Assembly (NCBI RefSeq): GCF_900637305.1
Contig: NZ_LR134365.1
Span: 861,501 to 925,500, forward strand
Source of the DNA: Cardiobacterium hominis
Lineage (GTDB): Bacteria > Pseudomonadota > Gammaproteobacteria > Cardiobacteriales > Cardiobacteriaceae
Direction of reading: 5' to 3'
Length of the DNA: 64,000 bases
Part shown: positions 47,708 to 58,200 of the stretch, in pieces
Layout of the letters: every line of letters starts with the position of its first letter
Position numbering within the stretch: position 1 is the first letter of the stretch
Notes under the pieces: model-generated
What the model was told of the DNA's origin: nothing
Databases searched by the model: none
Seen by the model: only the letters and a program-made list of their open reading frames with translations
Translations under genes and position numbers: made by a program

Positions 47708-47792
47708 GCCGACGTGGTGGAATTGGTAGACACGCTATCTTGAGGGGGTAGTGGCGTAAGCTGTGCGAGTTCGAGTCTCGCCGTCGGCACCA
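47708..47792 (+). tRNA. tRNA-Leu (anticodon GAG)
   Basis: Acceptor arms GCCGACG and CGTCGGC pair, followed by A and an encoded CCA. The D arm GTGGAATTGGTAGACAC, anticodon stem CTATC/GGTAG with loop TTGAGGG (anticodon GAG), a class II variable arm, and T arm GCGAGTTCGAGTCTCGC are all present. Reads CUC and CUU codons. Confidence 0.97.
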
Positions 47793-47832
47793 ATAAAAAT
47801 AAAGACGCAGTCTGAGGTAAGGTATTGTTAGC

Positions 47833-49176
47833 ATGATATCCATAAAGAAAGGTTTAGACCTTCCCATCTCCGGCGCCATTACCGACGCCATTATTCATGA
47901 CATTGCCCCCCAACATCCTGTCGCAATCCTCGGTGAGGATTATCAGGGCCTGAAGCCTACCATGCTGGTGGCAGAAGGCGATAAAGTTACTCTGGGGCAG
48001 CCGTTATTTGAAGATAAAAAAAATCCCGGCGTTTTGATTTGCGCGCCTGTCTCTGGCGTCGTTGAAAAAATTGTGCGTGGTGAAAAGCGGCGTTTACTGT
48101 CTGTCATTATCCGTCCTGAATCTAAAGAGTCCGTCGTTTTTGAATCTTTTGGCGATGATGCCGCGGAAAAACTGTCGCGCGAAGAAATCGTCAAGCGATT
48201 GGTAAGTTGCGGCTTGTGGGCAAGTTTCCGTACCCGTCCTTTTAGTAAAATTCCGCCCATTGACGCTGTGCCTTATGCCATCTTCGTCAATGCCATGGAT
48301 AGCAATCCGCTGGCACTTGATCCGGCCATTGCCATGCAAGGACGCGACGAAGATTTGCTGACCGGTCTTGCCATTATGCAGGCGCTTTCTGGCGGACAAG
48401 TTCATCTTTGCTGCCGTCAGGAAACATCCATCCCGACGCACCATCTGAACCGCGTAGAAATTCACCGTTTTGGCGGCGTACATCCTGCCGGTCTGGTCGG
48501 TACCCATATCCATTTCATTGAGCCCGTTGGGGCGAACAAAATCGTCTGGCATTTGAACGTGCAGGATTTGCTTGCTATCGGCAAATTCTTCCGTAGCGGT
48601 ATTCTTGATAACCAGCGTTTGATTGCCGTTGCCGGTCCCGGCGTGAAAAATCCGCGCATCGTGCGTGCTACCCGGGGTACGGCTATGGCGGACCTTCTCG
48701 CTGACAATCTGCAAGACGGCGAGCAGCGGGTGATTTCCGGCTCGGCGCTTTCCGGGCGACAGGCGCATGAAGACACCGCCTATCTCGGTGCCTACGACCA
48801 GCAGGTCACGGTACTACCGGAAGGACGCGAAGCTTATTTCCTCGGATTTATGCGTCCCGGTGTTGGCTGGTTCTCGAAAACTAATGCCTATATCGGCAAA
48901 TTCCTCAAAGGTCCGTTCCAGTTCAATACTTCCCTGCGTGGTTCTCCGCGTCCCATCGTGCCGATCGGTGTGTACGAACAAGTAATGCCGCTTGATATCC
49001 TGCCGACGCCGCTGGTCAAGGCGCTCATCGTCAAGGATACCGATACGGCTGTCCAGCTCGGTGCGCTGGAGCTGGATGAAGAAGATTTGGCGTTGATGTC
49101 TTTCGTTTGCCCCGGCAAGCATGATTTCGGCGCCATTCTGCGTGAGAACCTCACCCTGATTGAGCAGGAAGGCTGA
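47833..49176 (+). CDS. nqrA: Na+-translocating NADH:quinone reductase subunit A
   Basis: A 447-residue peripheral subunit of the Na+-NQR pump. [16 protein letters not shown] is the conserved start; [22 protein letters not shown] and [10 protein letters not shown]-type C-terminal blocks match the family, which resembles RnfC. It binds quinone. First of eight genes, 3 bases before nqrB. Confidence 0.96.
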   Translation: MISIKKGLDLPISGAITDAIIHDIAPQHPVAILGEDYQGLKPTMLVAEGDKVTLGQPLFEDKKNPGVLICAPVSGVVEKIVRGEKRRLLSVIIRPESKESVVFESFGDDAAEKLSREEIVKRLVSCGLWASFRTRPFSKIPPIDAVPYAIFVNAMDSNPLALDPAIAMQGRDEDLLTGLAIMQALSGGQVHLCCRQETSIPTHHLNRVEIHRFGGVHPAGLVGTHIHFIEPVGANKIVWHLNVQDLLAIGKFFRSGILDNQRLIAVAGPGVKNPRIVRATRGTAMADLLADNLQDGEQRVISGSALSGRQAHEDTAYLGAYDQQVTVLPEGREAYFLGFMRPGVGWFSKTNAYIGKFLKGPFQFNTSLRGSPRPIVPIGVYEQVMPLDILPTPLVKALIVKDTDTAVQLGALELDEEDLALMSFVCPGKHDFGAILRENLTLIEQEG

Positions 49177-49178
49177 TT

Positions 49179-50327
49179 ATGGCGAAACAACACTTTTTTG
49201 AAAAAATCGCGCCGCTGTTCGAGAAGGGCGGGAAACTGGAAAAACTGTTCCCCCTCTACGAAGCGACCGCTACCTTTGTTTATTCTCCCCGTTTTGTGAC
49301 GGCACGCCCGTCGCATGTCCGCGACGTCATCGACCTGAAGCGGGTGATGATTCTGGTCTGGATGGCAGTATTCCCGGCGATGTTTGCCGGCTGGTATTTC
49401 GTCGGTGCGCAAGCCGCGCAGGCGCAAGGCATGGCCGATCCGGGGCTGATTGCCAATCTCTGGTTTGGCGCCAAACTGCACCTGCCGATTTATATCGTTA
49501 CCTTTGCCGTCGGCATTGCCTGGGAAGTCTTGTTCTGCATCGTGCGCAAGCACGAAGTGAGTGAAGGCTTCTTCGTGACCTCGATTCTGTTCTCGTTGAC
49601 GCTGCCGCCGACCATTCCGTTGTGGCAAGTCGCCATTGGCATCAGCTTTGGCGTGGTGCTGGGCAAAGAAGTCTTTGGCGGCACCGGACGCAACTTCGTC
49701 AACCCGGCACTCGCTGCACGCGCTTTCCTGTATTTCGCCTATCCGGCGCAGATTTCCGGCGATAAAGTCTGGGTCGTTGGTCCTGACGGTTACTCTGGCG
49801 CGACAGCATTAAGCCAAGCTGCTGCAGGCGGCATGGATGCAGTGCGCGCGCATTGGAGCTGGTGGGACGCTTTCATTGGCAACCTGCCCGGCTCCATTGG
49901 TGAAGTCTCCACGTTGGCGATTCTCATCGGTGGCGCGATTATCCTCTGGGCAGGCGTTGCGTCCTGGCGGATTGTCGTTGGTGTATTTGCCGGTGCGACT
50001 GCTACCTCGCTGATGTTCAACCTCATCGGTAGCGAAACCAATCATATGTTTGCGATGCCGTTCTGGTGGCATTTCGTCCTCGGCGGTTTCGCCTTCGGTA
50101 CCTTCTTTATGGCAACCGATCCGGTTACGGCTTCGGTGACCAATACCGGGCGCTACATTTTCGGTGCGCTGGTTGGTGCGATGACCATCCTCATCCGCGT
50201 CGTCAACCCGGCCTTCCCGGAAGGCATCATGCTGGCCATCCTCTTTGCCAACATCTTTGCCCATATCATTGATTATTTTGTGATGAGCGCGAATGCCAAA
50301 CGTCGCAAGGTGAGAACCCATGTCTGA
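49179..50327 (+). CDS. nqrB: Na+-translocating NADH:quinone reductase subunit B
   Basis: A 382-residue membrane subunit with about 9-10 helices. The FMN is attached to the Thr in [35 protein letters not shown] is also diagnostic. It forms part of the sodium channel together with riboflavin. It overlaps nqrC by 8 bases. Confidence 0.96.
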   Translation: MAKQHFFEKIAPLFEKGGKLEKLFPLYEATATFVYSPRFVTARPSHVRDVIDLKRVMILVWMAVFPAMFAGWYFVGAQAAQAQGMADPGLIANLWFGAKLHLPIYIVTFAVGIAWEVLFCIVRKHEVSEGFFVTSILFSLTLPPTIPLWQVAIGISFGVVLGKEVFGGTGRNFVNPALAARAFLYFAYPAQISGDKVWVVGPDGYSGATALSQAAAGGMDAVRAHWSWWDAFIGNLPGSIGEVSTLAILIGGAIILWAGVASWRIVVGVFAGATATSLMFNLIGSETNHMFAMPFWWHFVLGGFAFGTFFMATDPVTASVTNTGRYIFGALVGAMTILIRVVNPAFPEGIMLAILFANIFAHIIDYFVMSANAKRRKVRTHV

Positions 50328-51162
50328 GAAGAAACAATCTGCTTTGAGCGTACTGAAGTTCGCCACCATCGTTTGCCTGCTCTGCTCGCTGCTGGTTTCC
50401 ACCGCTGCCGTTTCGCTGCGTGGCTTCCAGAAAGAGAATGCAGATAACGAGAAGAAACTCAACATTCTGCGTGCTGCCGGACTGGCGGGGGCAGAAGAGC
50501 ATCTCTCGACCCAGCAAATCAACGACAAGTTCACGCAAATCATTCCGCTGGTGGTTGATCTCGCGACCGGCAAACCGGTCAGTGACAAAAACCCGCTGAC
50601 CTACGACATGTACAACGCCGCGCGTAACGAAAACGAAGGGCATGCCCTGAGCGACGATCCGGCAGGCATCAAGCGCATCGCCAAAGAAGGTGTTGCCTAC
50701 GTTGTTGCTGATGGCGATCACATCTCGCGCCTGATTCTGCCGATTCAGGGTTACGGGCTGTGGTCCACCATGTACGGATTCACCGCCTTGTCATTCCAGG
50801 AAAAACATCCGGAAATCACCGGAATTACTTTCTACAAGCATGCAGAAACCCCCGGACTGGGCGCGCGCATCACCGAACCCACATGGCAGGCATTATGGGC
50901 GGGCGTCATTCCTTATGATGACAATGGCGCGCCGCAAGTTGATCTGGTGAAAGTGCGCAATCCTTCTGCGAAAAACCAGGTAGATGCCATTGCCGGTGCC
51001 ACCCTGACCAGTAACGGCGTTGAGCACTTGATGAACTTCTGGCTGGGCGAACAAGGATACAAACCGTTGGTCGAGCATATCCGTAAGGGCGAGATCAGCC
51101 TGGCCGACCTGCGTGAAGCCTCGCAGGCCGCAATCGGACAAAACGGGCAAAAAACGGAGTAA
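50320..51162 (+). CDS. nqrC: Na+-translocating NADH:quinone reductase subunit C
   Basis: A 280-residue subunit with one N-terminal membrane helix and a large periplasmic domain. The covalent FMN is on the Thr of [10 protein letters not shown]. ApbE encoded downstream would place it there. Confidence 0.95.
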   Translation: MSEKKQSALSVLKFATIVCLLCSLLVSTAAVSLRGFQKENADNEKKLNILRAAGLAGAEEHLSTQQINDKFTQIIPLVVDLATGKPVSDKNPLTYDMYNAARNENEGHALSDDPAGIKRIAKEGVAYVVADGDHISRLILPIQGYGLWSTMYGFTALSFQEKHPEITGITFYKHAETPGLGARITEPTWQALWAGVIPYDDNGAPQVDLVKVRNPSAKNQVDAIAGATLTSNGVEHLMNFWLGEQGYKPLVEHIRKGEISLADLREASQAAIGQNGQKTE

Positions 51163-51168
51163 TAAATC

Positions 51169-51852
51169 ATGAGCGACAAAGCATACGACTATAAAGAAAT
51201 TATTCTTGGGCCGATATTTGCCAACAACCCGATTGGCTTGCAGGTACTCGGCATTTGTTCCGCGCTGGCAGTTACCGGCAGCATGAAAACGGCGTTTCTG
51301 ATGAGCATTGGCCTTACCTTTGTAACCGCCTTTTCCAACCTGTTCATCAGTATGATCCGCAACAACATCCCGGGCAGCATCCGCATCATCGTGCAAATGG
51401 CGGTTGCAGCATCGGCGGTTATCGTCGTCGATCAATTGCTGAAGGCCTTTGCCTTTGAGCTCTCCAAACAGCTTTCCGTCTACGTCAGCCTCATCCTCAC
51501 TAACTGTATCGTTATGGGGCGTCTGGAAGCCTATGCTATGTCCAATCCGCCGGTACCCAGCTTCCTTGACGGCCTGGGTAACGGCCTCGGTTACAGCGCC
51601 ATGCTGCTCACCGTTGGCACCATCCGCGAAATCTTTGGCAAAGGAACCTGGTTTGACATCACCATCCTGCCGAGCGCTGAGCATGGCGGTTGGTATGTGC
51701 CGAACGGGCTGATGGTATTGCCGCCGAGTGCGTTCTTCGTCATCGGTCTCCTCATCTGGGCGCTGCGCACTTGGAAACCGGAGCAAAACGAAGCGCGCGA
51801 CTACAGCGAAGCTGCGGCAGCCAAGCCGATTATCGTCGGTGCGAACCACTAA
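51169..51852 (+). CDS. nqrD: Na+-translocating NADH:quinone reductase subunit D
   Basis: A 227-residue, six-helix subunit. [20 protein letters not shown] and [17 protein letters not shown] (Cys in half-helix, ligand of the inter-membrane Fe/2Fe-2S with NqrE) are typical. Confidence 0.95.
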   Translation: MSDKAYDYKEIILGPIFANNPIGLQVLGICSALAVTGSMKTAFLMSIGLTFVTAFSNLFISMIRNNIPGSIRIIVQMAVAASAVIVVDQLLKAFAFELSKQLSVYVSLILTNCIVMGRLEAYAMSNPPVPSFLDGLGNGLGYSAMLLTVGTIREIFGKGTWFDITILPSAEHGGWYVPNGLMVLPPSAFFVIGLLIWALRTWKPEQNEARDYSEAAAAKPIIVGANH

Positions 51853-51864
51853 GGGGGCAGGAAC

Positions 51865-52476
51865 ATGGAACACTACATCAGCCTGTTCGTAAAATCGATC
51901 TTCATCGAAAACATGGCACTGTCCTTCTTCCTGGGCATGTGCACCTTCCTTGCGGTTTCGAAAAAAATCACCACCGCCGCCGGTTTGGGTACTGCGGTCA
52001 TCGTTGTGCAAACCCTGACCGTACCGCTCAACAACCTGCTCTACACCTACCTGCTCAAAGAAAACGCCGTTATCTGGCAATCACTCGGCTTGGAAGTGGA
52101 TATCAGCTTCCTTGGTCTCATTGCCTACATCGGCGTTATCGCGGCAGCGGTGCAAATCCTTGAGATGTTCCTCGACAAATACGTCCCCGCGCTCTATGCG
52201 GCGTTGGGTATCTTCCTGCCGCTCATCACGGTGAACTGCGCCATCCTCGCCGGCTCGCTGTTCATGGTTGAGCGGAGCTACGACTTCGGCGAATCCGTCG
52301 TTTATGGCGTGGGTAGCGGTGCCGGTTGGGCGCTGGCAATCATCGCCATGGCGGGCGTGCGCGAAAAACTGCGCTACGCCGACGTACCGAAAGGGCTGGA
52401 AGGCTTGGGCATAACCTTCATCATCGCCGGACTGATGGCGATCGGGTTCATGTCCTTTTCCGGCGTGCAGTTGTAA
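51865..52476 (+). CDS. nqrE: Na+-translocating NADH:quinone reductase subunit E
   Basis: A 203-residue, six-helix subunit that is an inverted relative of Nqr[16 protein letters not shown] and [15 protein letters not shown] carry the two Cys that hold iron. GGCAGGAAC precedes the ATG. Confidence 0.95.
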   Translation: MEHYISLFVKSIFIENMALSFFLGMCTFLAVSKKITTAAGLGTAVIVVQTLTVPLNNLLYTYLLKENAVIWQSLGLEVDISFLGLIAYIGVIAAAVQILEMFLDKYVPALYAALGIFLPLITVNCAILAGSLFMVERSYDFGESVVYGVGSGAGWALAIIAMAGVREKLRYADVPKGLEGLGITFIIAGLMAIGFMSFSGVQL

Positions 52477-52488
52477 AGGGAGAAAAAC

Positions 52489-53706
52489 ATGGAAATATTC
52501 TATGGCGTACTGATATTCACCGGACTGGTTCTGCTGCTTTCCGCCATCATCCTGCTGGCGCGCAAATGGTTGGTACCGCTGGGTAACGTCAAAATACTGG
52601 TCAATAACGAGCGCGAGCTTGACGTGCCGATGGGCGGCAAATTGCTGAACGTCCTTGCCGAAAACGGCATCTACGTCTCCTCTGCCTGTGGTGGTGGCGG
52701 CAGCTGCGGCCAATGCACCGTCAAAGTACACGAAGGCGGCGGCGAAATCCTGCCGGTTGAGCTTAACCACATCAGCAAGCGCGAAGCGCGCGAGGGCGAG
52801 CGTCTCTCCTGCCAGGTGGCCGTCAAAAGCAACATGAAAGTTGAAGTCGATGAAGCCGTCTTCGGCGTGAAAAAATGGGAATGTACCGTCATTTCCAACG
52901 ATAACAAGGCGACCTTCATCAAAGAGCTGAAACTGAAAATCCCGGACGGCGAAACCGTGCCGTTCCGCGCTGGTGGTTACATCCAAATCGAATGCCCGGC
53001 GTATAACATCAAATACAGCGACTTTGACGTCGCCCCGGAATACCGCGAAGACTGGGAAAAATACGGCCTGTTCAAACTGGAAGCACACAACGACAAACCG
53101 ACGATGCGCGCCTACTCCATGGCGAACTATCCGGAAGAAAAAGGCATCATCATGCTTAACGTCCGGATTGCCACGCCGCCGCCGAAAATCCCCGAAGCCA
53201 AGCCGGGCATCATGTCCAGCTACATCTTCAACCTCAAACCGGGCGACAAAGTCACCATCTCCGGCCCCTTCGGCGAATTCTTTGCCAAAGACACCGACGC
53301 CGAAATGGTCTTCATCGGTGGCGGGGCAGGCATGGCGCCGATGCGCTCGCACATCTTCGACCAGCTCAAGCGCCTGCACAGCAAGCGGAAAATCACCTTC
53401 TGGTACGGCGCGCGCTCCAAGCGGGAAATCTTCTACCAGGAAGATTTCGACAAACTGGCGGAAGAATTCCCCAACTTCAGCTGGCACGTGGCGCTCTCCG
53501 ACGCGCTGCCGGAAGACAACTGGACGGGCTACACCGGCTTCATCCACAACGTCGTTTACGAAAACCACCTGAAGAACCACCCTGCGCCGGAAGACTGCGA
53601 ATATTACATGTGCGGCCCGCCGATGATGACCAAATCCGTCATCGACATGCTGCACAACCTCGGCGTGGAAGACGAAAACATCCTCCTGGATAACTTCGGA
53701 GGCTAA
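52489..53706 (+). CDS. nqrF: Na+-translocating NADH:quinone reductase subunit F
   Basis: A 405-residue electron-entry subunit. One membrane helix (5-25), a 2Fe-2S ferredoxin domain ([13 protein letters not shown] plus a later Cys in LSCQVAV), an FAD domain with RAYSMANYP, and an NADH domain ([18 protein letters not shown]). It takes hydride from NADH. AGGGAG lies 7 bases upstream. Confidence 0.96.
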   Translation: MEIFYGVLIFTGLVLLLSAIILLARKWLVPLGNVKILVNNERELDVPMGGKLLNVLAENGIYVSSACGGGGSCGQCTVKVHEGGGEILPVELNHISKREAREGERLSCQVAVKSNMKVEVDEAVFGVKKWECTVISNDNKATFIKELKLKIPDGETVPFRAGGYIQIECPAYNIKYSDFDVAPEYREDWEKYGLFKLEAHNDKPTMRAYSMANYPEEKGIIMLNVRIATPPPKIPEAKPGIMSSYIFNLKPGDKVTISGPFGEFFAKDTDAEMVFIGGGAGMAPMRSHIFDQLKRLHSKRKITFWYGARSKREIFYQEDFDKLAEEFPNFSWHVALSDALPEDNWTGYTGFIHNVVYENHLKNHPAPEDCEYYMCGPPMMTKSVIDMLHNLGVEDENILLDNFGG

Positions 53707-53707
53707 G

Positions 53708-54760
53708 GTGCGACGAATCACCGCATCACTCCGGGCGCTGTTGCTGATGGCAACAGCGCTTTTGCTTGCAGCCTGCGGCGAAAAAACAGGCGGCGAAACC
53801 AGCAAACTCACTGGCGAAACCATGGGTACCACCTGGCACGTCAGCATCGCGCAAAAACTGGACGCGCCCGCACAGGCGGCGCTCCAGCAGCGCATTGACA
53901 GCGCGCTCGAAGCGGTGAACGACAGCATGTCCACCTACCGCGAGCAGTCCGAACTGATGCGCTACAACCACAACCCGGCGACCACGCCGCAGCCTGTCAG
54001 CGATGGCCTGCGCCGCGTCATCGGTAAAGCGCTGGAAATCAGCGTACAAAGCGACGGCGTGTACGACATCACCGTCGGCCCGCTGGTAAACCTCTGGGGC
54101 TTTGGCCCGGTGAAGCGGCAGGACAAACCCAGCGATGCCGAAATCGCCGAAGCGCTGCAACACGTCGGCTACCACAAACTGCAACTGGGCGAAGCGGGAC
54201 TTGCCAAAAGCGACCCGCAAATCTTCATTGACCTCTCCTCGATAGCCAAAGGCTACGGCGTGGACGTTGTCGCTGAAACCCTGCTCGATGGTGGATACAC
54301 GAACTTCATCGTCGAAATCGGCGGCGAAGTGCGCGCCAGCGGCAGCAAATACGGCGCGCCGTGGCGGGTCGGCATTGAGCGCCCCGAACAGGGGCTGGCG
54401 ACAGGTGAAGGCGTGGAAAACATCATCGCCATGAACGAAAAACTGCCGGCGATGGCGACCTCCGGCAACTACCGCCAGTACGCCGAACGCGGCGGCGAAA
54501 TGGCCTACCACATCGTCGATCCGCGCGACGGGCGTTCGCACAGCTCGCGCCTGCTCTCTGCCACCGTCCTCGCCGCAGACTGCATGACCGCCGACGCCTA
54601 CGCCACCGCGCTGATGGTTCTCGGCGACCAGAAGGCGCTGGCCTTTGCCGACAAATACAACCTCGCCGCCGAACTCATCCTTGCAGGCGACGACAAACAA
54701 CCCTTCATCATCGAGCGCAGCCGCGCCTTCCGCGCGGCAGTACAGGAGGAAAAACCATGA
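53708..54760 (+). CDS. apbE: FAD:protein FMN transferase
   Basis: A 350-residue lipoprotein (LLLAACGEK lipobox) of the ApbE family that attaches FMN to Thr of NqrB and NqrC. TGETMGTTWHVSI is the family start; FIDLSSIAKGYGVDVVAETL, EIGGEVRASG and VLAADCMTADAYATALMVLG (the metal- and FAD-binding Asp/Thr) are present. It starts at a GTG one base after the nqrF stop and overlaps nqrM by 4 bases. Confidence 0.95.
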   Translation: MRRITASLRALLLMATALLLAACGEKTGGETSKLTGETMGTTWHVSIAQKLDAPAQAALQQRIDSALEAVNDSMSTYREQSELMRYNHNPATTPQPVSDGLRRVIGKALEISVQSDGVYDITVGPLVNLWGFGPVKRQDKPSDAEIAEALQHVGYHKLQLGEAGLAKSDPQIFIDLSSIAKGYGVDVVAETLLDGGYTNFIVEIGGEVRASGSKYGAPWRVGIERPEQGLATGEGVENIIAMNEKLPAMATSGNYRQYAERGGEMAYHIVDPRDGRSHSSRLLSATVLAADCMTADAYATALMVLGDQKALAFADKYNLAAELILAGDDKQPFIIERSRAFRAAVQEEKP

Positions 54761-54975
54761 CAACCTTCATCATCGTCTTCATCATGCTGATGCTGGCCGG
54801 GGCGGCAATGGCCATCGGCGTCATCTTTGGCCGCAAGCCAATCAAGGGCAGTTGCGGTGGTCTCGGCGCCGTCGGTGTCGAACGCGCCTGCGGCTGCAAA
54901 GACGCCTGCGAAAACCAGACAAAAAACGACACTAGCGACGGCGAAAAAACACAGGCGGTGCGTTACAAACCCTGA
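54757..54975 (+). CDS. nqrM: Nqr maturation factor NqrM
   Basis: A 72-residue protein with one membrane helix (2-24) and four Cys in a short soluble part (GSCGGLG, ERACGCKDAC). NqrM is needed to insert the iron between NqrD and NqrE. Its place as last gene of nqrABCDEF-apbE is standard. Confidence 0.92.
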   Translation: MTTFIIVFIMLMLAGAAMAIGVIFGRKPIKGSCGGLGAVGVERACGCKDACENQTKNDTSDGEKTQAVRYKP

Positions 54976-55276
54976 AGTACCGCAATACGCTGACCGCGAC
55001 GGCTTGGCATAAAAATTGCATTAACGACAAACACAAAGACTTCCACGCATAGCATTGCGGAAGCAAAAAAAGCAGAACTTTATGGCCGGGATTTTATCCC
55101 GGTCTTTACGTGCCGGAAGCCGGAAAAACAACATGAAGCGGGTTGCGACCACGTGCAAAAGCGCACGGCAACCTGATGCTGTTAGCTGCCCTGCCGGACT
55201 GACCAACCCGCGGGCGGTAAACAGCAAGACACCGCTGCCATGCAGCCCTGAATCACTCGAGTGGAGTAAAACCCTT
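54976..55276. promoter_or_regulatory. Leader and control region of the giant adhesin gene
   Basis: About 300 bases without a gene (a frame open through it is not supported by any start signal). It contains short hairpins: CTTCC-GGAAG at 55040-55064, CCGGGATTTTATCCCGG at 55086-55102, and a short CCGG/CCGG pair near 55115. TTGGCATAAAAATTGCATTA at 55003-55022 is a possible promoter, but no clean -10 is visible. The adhesin ATG has GGAG about 10 bases upstream. Confidence 0.4.
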
Positions 55277-58200
55277 ATGAACCATACGTACAAAACCCTT
55301 TACAACACTGCCCTCGGCGCTTGGGTCGCCGTGCCGGAAATCGCCCGCAACCGCGGCAAAGCCCCGCGCAGCTACCGCTATGCCAGTGGCGCGCACGCCT
55401 TTACCTTCGCCCGCACCGCACTGGCTTCCGCCTTGCTGCTCGTCGGCGGACAGGCATGGGCCGCCATTCCTGAGGGTACGGCAGCCAAGGCAACGGATAT
55501 TGCCATTGGCACCGGCGCTTCTGCCGACTCGAAAATTTCCGGGGGCTATGGCAGCACGGCAGTCGGTACCAATGCCAAAGCCACTTCGCGGGATGACGTG
55601 GCCATTGGCTACGGTGCGGGTGCCAAAAGTGGCAGCGGGGCCAGTAGCGGCCGAAGCGGAGAGCGGGTGATGATTGGTGCCAATGCCAATGTCGGCTCAG
55701 ACCGGGAAGTAAAAGACATCTATGTGGGTGGCACGATTAACAAAATTAGCCTGCAAGCAAAAGAAGTGGGGCAGGCGGTAGCCATTGGTGGCGGTACTGG
55801 CGTCCAAAAAGAACACCACACCTATGCCTATGGTGAGCAGTCGCTTGCCATCGGTAGCGATACCCTTGCCTATGGGGACAGTTCAGTCGCCATCGGTGGC
55901 GATGACCTGGATCAGGCAGGGAGTCAGCAGACTACCTATATCGACCCCAATAGCGGCGCGCAGACAACCGGCACGGTACGGCAGGCTTATCAAGCCCTGA
56001 CCGGCGACACCATGCAATCCGGCGTATATGCCAAAACCGTCTCCAAACAGGCGGCGGTGGCGGTGGGCGTGCAGGCGCAGGCGGCGGATTTGGGCGTTGC
56101 GCTCGGTGCCAAATCGGGGGCGGCTAACACCAACAGTGTCGCCATCGGTACCGGCGCGCAGGCGACACTCGACAACGCTGTTGCCATCGGTGGCGGCTCC
56201 AAAACCCTGGAAGCGGGAACGAAGCAGGAATCCACAACCATCAATGGCGTCACCTATAACTGGGCGGGCGGCGGCAAGACGCTGCCGGGCGACATCGTTT
56301 CCTTTGGCGCAACAGGCTACGAGCGGCAGCTGAAACACGTCGCGGCGGGCGAAGTGAGCGCCACCAGCACCGATGCCATCAACGGCAGCCAGCTTTATGC
56401 CGTCGCCGAAAAAACGCAGACGCACTACTACAGCGTCAATGACGGCGGTACCCGTGGCGGCAACTACAACAACGACGGCGCAACGGGCAGCAATTCCCTG
56501 GCCGCGGGCGTGGGCGCGGTTGCCAGCGCAAAAAACACCGTTGCCGCCGGTTACAACGCGCAGGCAACCAATGACGGCGCGGTTGCCGTGGGCGCAAACA
56601 CCAGTGCCACCAACGCTTCCACCGCATTGGGCGATGGCTCCAAAGCCACAGGCGAAAACGCTACCGCGCTGGGCTGGAACGCCAACGCTGCTGGCCGCGC
56701 CGATGTGTTTATCGGCAAGCAAGCAGGAAAAGGCGCCGACAACACCAGCAATTTCAGTAATATCGGTATCGGCGAAGGCGCAGTACGCAATGCGGGCGGC
56801 GCAGCAAAAGATGTCAACAACATCATCGGTATCGGCACTGGCGCGGCAGAGGGCATTCAAGCCAACCATAATATCGCCATGGGCGCGCATGCCAACGGCA
56901 CTGGCGCGGGCGCGGCTGCCGTTACCACAACTAACAACGTTGCCATTGGCGAACGCACCCGCGCCAGCGGCGGCAACGCCATTGCCATCGGCAACCGCAC
57001 CAAAGCGGAAGGACTGGCAGCCATCGCCCTCGGCGTCGGCGCAGATGCCAAAGGACAAAACGGCTTTGCCGCCGGGCAAAACACCGTGGCAAGCGCGTCT
57101 GGCACGGTTGCCATTGGCGGCTCCGCCAATCCGGGCAATGGCGCCACCGCCAGCAGCGTGCAGGCGGTCGCCATCGGCCAATTAAGCAAGGCAAGCGGCA
57201 ACAAGACCACCGCCGTCGGTGCAGAAGCCAATGCCAGCGGACTCAATTCAACTGCACTCGGTACCGGCGCCAGCACCGCCGGGGGATTGGGCGGCCTGAA
57301 TGCCGTTGCCGTCGGCGCGAAAGCCACCGCCAACGCGGGCAGTACCACTGCCGTCGGTGCGGCGGCGCAGGCAAGCGGCATCAATGCTGCCGCCTTTGGC
57401 GCGGGCGCGCAGGCGGGGACGAAAGGCACGGCGGTGGGCTACAACGCGGTCGTAACCCACAACGGCGCGGTTGCCCTCGGTGCGGATTCCGTCAGCAGCG
57501 CCACCTTTGGCCCGGTTCCCAACGCCACCATCAACGGCATCACCTATGGCAACTTTGCCGCCGCCAACGTCAATGCCACCGTCAGCGTCGGCAGCGCGGG
57601 CAACGAACGCGCCATCACCAACGTCGGCGCCGGGCGCATCAATGCCAACAGTACCGATGCGATTAACGGCAGCCAGCTCTATGCCATCACCAACCAGTTG
57701 CAGGCGGGGCAGACCCACTACTACAGCGTTAATGACGGCGGCAACCAGGGCGGCAACTACAACAACGACGGCGCCACCGCCGCCAACACACTGGCCGCCG
57801 GGGTCAATGCCAAGGCGGGCAGCAGCAATTCCGTAGCGATGGGCGACGGTGCGGATACCTCAAACTTTGCCAACGGGCAGAACAAAGGGCTGAACACCGC
57901 TATCGGTAGCAACGCCAAAATCGGTGCCAAAGGGAAAACCAGTTGGGAAGCAACCGCCGTCGGTGCCGATACCGTCGCAGAAGGAGTGCGCACCACCGCT
58001 ATCGGCTATGGCGCCAGCGCAACCGAATACTATGCCACCGCCATTGGTTACAAAAGCACGGCGCCGGAATGGCACGCGCTGGCCATTGGCAGCCAGGCGA
58101 CCGTCGCGCCTGCGGCGACCACTGATGTTGCCGCGGCGCAGGCGATTACCACCAATCTGACCAACGTCAGAGACGCTTCCAAATCGGCGGCAGCAATCGC

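Noticed and set aside
55055-55276. N-terminal extension of the adhesin from 55055
   Set aside because: The extended signal peptide signature starts at 55277; the 74 extra residues are polar and have no ribosome-binding site.
55883-57181. A 432-residue minus-strand frame inside the adhesin gene
   Set aside because: Mirror of repeated Ala/Gly codons in the adhesin head; no start signal.
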